Assembly: GCA_029264655.1 (NCBI GenBank)
Contig: JARHZY010000024.1
Coordinates: 1 to 16,875, forward strand
Direction of reading: 5' to 3'
DNA from: Helicobacter sp.
Lineage (GTDB): Bacteria > Campylobacterota > Campylobacteria > Campylobacterales > Helicobacteraceae
Length of the DNA: 16,875 nt
Every line of letters starts with the position of its first letter. Position 1 is the first letter of the stretch. The translations under genes were made by a program, and so were the position numbers. The notes beneath the pieces are model-generated. The model made no database searches, was not told where the DNA came from, and worked only from the letters and a program-made list of their open reading frames with translations. Below are positions 15,228 through 16,875 of this stretch, piece by piece.

Positions 15228-16205
15228 TTAAAAGCTTATCTCTAAACGCAAAGTTGCATAATTGGAATCAAGTAGTTGCGTGCTAAACTCTTTTTGTTTG
15301 TATGAATACACATAAGCTAGTGAAATACCTTTCCATGCTAGTAATGCACCAATTTCTGCTTCATAGATAAATCGTGCCATATCTAATTGGGTTTGGAAGC
15401 CACCAATAGTATTGCCTTGTATAAAAATATTGCGTCCCACTAAACGTCCGGCAATACCACCAATAATATAGAATCTTAAATCATCGTTAATGCTTGCTGA
15501 ACCAATATGATTGATTGTGCTTTTTTGGATTCCAAAATCACCATGCAAACCATAGCCAATACGCATACGCATACCAAGCTCTGCATGTGTATGTGCGTTA
15601 CCAAGTGCGATAACGCCATAGGGCAAAATATCTATAATATTCTCTATAATATCAAATCTATATATTGCTTTATAATAAAGATTAAAGATAAATTCATTTT
15701 TAATTTGATATTCCCAACCTGCAAGCGGATAATAATGGATAAGGCTATGTATCCAATCTTGTGCTTCTTTTCCAAATGCAGCTTTACCTACCATACCAAG
15801 ACTAAGGGAGACTTGCTCCATAAAGTTATGTGTGCGGTTTTGTATTGTTGTGTTAAGGTAGAGATAGCCACCATAAGGGGCGTCATTTGCTGGTGGTCGC
15901 ACTGCAAAACGTGCAGCTGGTGTATAAATTTCTTGTCCTAATGCTACACTAAAAGCACTTGCCCTGTCTGTTGCAAATAATGAAGATAGAGCAACATAAC
16001 CTAATGGGCTAGCAAGCCATTCTTTTGAAGTATAGCTTAAATTATGCCCTGCAGTATAATATCTATCGTAATTTGTAGGTTCAAAATATGCATCATTATC
16101 ACTTGCTAATGCAATATGATGTTTTCGGTATGGTAAGAACTCTTGTGTATATCCTATATAACACAATACTATTATACATAATAATACCCTATTGAATTTT
16201 ATCAT
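15228..16205 (-). CDS. lpxR: LpxR-like outer-membrane lipid A 3'-O-deacylase
   Basis: LpxR removes the 3' acyl chains of lipid A at the outer membrane and so weakens host TLR4 sensing; H. pylori has one. The 325-residue protein has a signal peptide (about 1-20), then a beta-barrel pattern ending in a C-terminal Phe (LRLEISF), as outer-membrane proteins do. Aligned by eye to Salmonella LpxR, the active-site residues are present as N37-D38 (SDNDAYF), T51 (RYYTAG) and H153 (QDWIH). The DUF2219 signature IYTP...RPPANDAPYGGYLY is at 93-116. The Salmonella lysine (K67) has no obvious counterpart; R99 or R103 lie there. AAGGA is 9 bases before the ATG. It is transcribed alone, 152 bases before the transporter gene. 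Confidence 0.88.
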   Translation of the reverse strand: MIKFNRVLLCIIVLCYIGYTQEFLPYRKHHIALASDNDAYFEPTNYDRYYTAGHNLSYTSKEWLASPLGYVALSSLFATDRASAFSVALGQEIYTPAARFAVRPPANDAPYGGYLYLNTTIQNRTHNFMEQVSLSLGMVGKAAFGKEAQDWIHSLIHYYPLAGWEYQIKNEFIFNLYYKAIYRFDIIENIIDILPYGVIALGNAHTHAELGMRMRIGYGLHGDFGIQKSTINHIGSASINDDLRFYIIGGIAGRLVGRNIFIQGNTIGGFQTQLDMARFIYEAEIGALLAWKGISLAYVYSYKQKEFSTQLLDSNYATLRLEISF

Positions 16206-16542
16206 TCCACTATATCCTTATATTTAGAGATTCTATACTAAGCGTTAAAGTATAAAAATCCATACCTACAATAAACCGCAAGAGCAATTTAATAGTTTGT
16301 TTTTCAGATTTTCATACTTACTTTAATCATTTTAGCTTGAATCTTATGGGTTTTGTGTTGCTAAGTAATTGCAATAATAGCATAATTTTAGTAATATAAT
16401 TTTACACTATTCTATAATATTATTTTTATCTAATAGTAAGAAATATTATATTATTTTTATCATTTATTATATGAAAATGAATATTATTTGATATTTTATG
16501 AAATTTTTATTACAAAAATGTAGTATTTTGCAATAAAAGTGC
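16206..16542. other. Divergent intergenic region between lpxR and the TonB receptor
   Basis: About 340 extremely AT-rich bases with no gene. On the left is the lpxR leader. At 16417-16430 and 16448-16461 the 14-base sequence ATATTATTTTTATC occurs twice as a direct repeat, start to start 31 bases (about three helical turns), which could be tandem regulator sites for the receptor gene. Confidence 0.5.
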
Positions 16543-16548
16543 TATAAT
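16543..16548 (+). promoter_or_regulatory. Predicted -10 box of the TonB-dependent receptor
   Basis: TATAAT preceded by GTGC, 41 bases before the GTG start, with the transcript start expected near 16555. No clear -35 box, as usual for Helicobacter housekeeping promoters. Confidence 0.55.
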
Positions 16549-16554
16549 TATAAA

Positions 16555-16569
16555 CAATAATTATTATTA
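16555..16569 (+). promoter_or_regulatory. Fur-box-like 7-1-7 palindrome at the receptor start site
   Basis: CAATAAT-T-ATTATTA matches the H. pylori holo-Fur consensus TAATAAT-N-ATTATTA at 13 of the 14 fixed positions (first base differs). It covers the expected transcript start, where iron-loaded Fur would block transcription. The match is seen directly; Fur binding is inferred, and AT-richness raises the chance level. Confidence 0.5.
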
Positions 16570-16589
16570 TATTTGGTGTGGAGTTTATT

Positions 16590-16875
16590 GTGAATTATAA
16601 ACATTTATTGTTGGTAGCTTTAAGCTTTAATGCTTGCCATATAGCTTTTAGTAATACCAATAGGGTTGTGGGTAGTGAAAATAAATCTAAAAATATTGAG
16701 TTAGCCAATACAGATAAAACACAGATAAAGCAAGACAAGCCAAGCAGAAATAAAAATACCTCATACACATTAGATGCGGTTACAGCAGTTGCTGATACAG
16801 AAAATATAAAGGCACAAAAGAAATATCAAAGTGGCTCACATATAAATACGCGTATGATAGAGAGTAATCCAAGCG
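16590..16875 (+). CDS. TonB-dependent outer-membrane receptor, N-terminal part
   Basis: The frame starts at GTG 16590 (GGAG 6-7 bases upstream) and stays open to the window edge, giving 95 complete codons. Residues 1-21 are a signal peptide (LLLVALSFNACHIAFS). Residues 22-57 are a Lys/Asn-rich linker. YTLDAVTAVAD at 59-69 looks like a TonB box, and SGSHINTRMIESNPS at 81-95 is the start of the plug domain, of the kind seen in Helicobacter and Campylobacter iron-siderophore and heme receptors. The Fur-like site upstream supports an iron or heme substrate. The barrel lies outside the window, so the ligand cannot be told. Confidence 0.82.
   Translation, partial: MNYKHLLLVALSFNACHIAFSNTNRVVGSENKSKNIELANTDKTQIKQDKPSRNKNTSYTLDAVTAVADTENIKAQKKYQSGSHINTRMIESNPS

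Noticed and set aside
15507..15941. 144-codon plus-strand ORF inside lpxR
   Set aside because: Opposite strand of a clear LpxR-family gene, with no family features of its own; a shadow frame.

Overview
The window looks like a chromosomal stretch of an enterohepatic-type Helicobacter (Campylobacterota). The DNA is very AT-rich, and gaps between genes carry the frequent AGAATC/AGATTCT words and gcTATAAT-type -10 boxes with weak -35 boxes that are usual in this group. The gene set fits: a CheV coupling protein, a MotE/FlgX-type motility protein, a Helicobacter cysteine-rich (Sel1/Hcp) protein, an LpxR-type outer-membrane lipid A deacylase, GDP-mannose dehydratase for surface sugars, and a TonB-dependent receptor behind a Fur-box-like sequence. 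Species is not determined.

Layout. Bases 1-104 are the tail of an unrecognised gene. Bases 105-795 are gene-poor and hold one small ORF (386-580) whose 5' end matches the start of the FlgX-like gene 5.9 kb away, so it may be a decayed duplicate. Bases 796-5056 (minus) are a likely operon serS - large membrane TPR protein - msrB. Bases 5206-7029 (plus) are a motility block, cheV then the FlgX-like gene, divergent from serS; the predicted -35 boxes of the serS and cheV promoters overlap. Bases 7030-7749 are non-coding and end in an A8-G12 homopolymer. From 7750 to 16205 every gene is on the minus strand: a two-repeat Sel1 protein, an MFS exporter, gmd, a DUF3240-like small protein, ktrA-ktrB (K+ uptake), a YuiF/NhaC-like transporter and an LpxR-like enzyme. 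The last 286 bases (plus) start a TonB-dependent receptor.

How the genes relate. cheV and the FlgX-like gene both serve flagellar behaviour (receptor-kinase coupling and stator support). ktrA and ktrB are a complete ring/channel pair for K+ uptake, next to a likely Na+/H+ antiporter-family protein, which would suit ion and osmotic balance. gmd and lpxR both concern the cell surface (fucose precursor; lipid A trimming). The msrB/serS/TPR unit is housekeeping plus oxidative repair.

No CRISPR array, transposase, phage gene, tRNA or rRNA was seen, and I found no convincing new multi-gene system. The most interesting signals are regulatory: a T10 tract inside the spacer of the predicted cheV promoter, a G12 tract two bases after the Sel1 gene, a possible small RNA between ktrA and the DUF3240-like gene, and a near-perfect Fur-type palindrome over the predicted start of the TonB receptor transcript.
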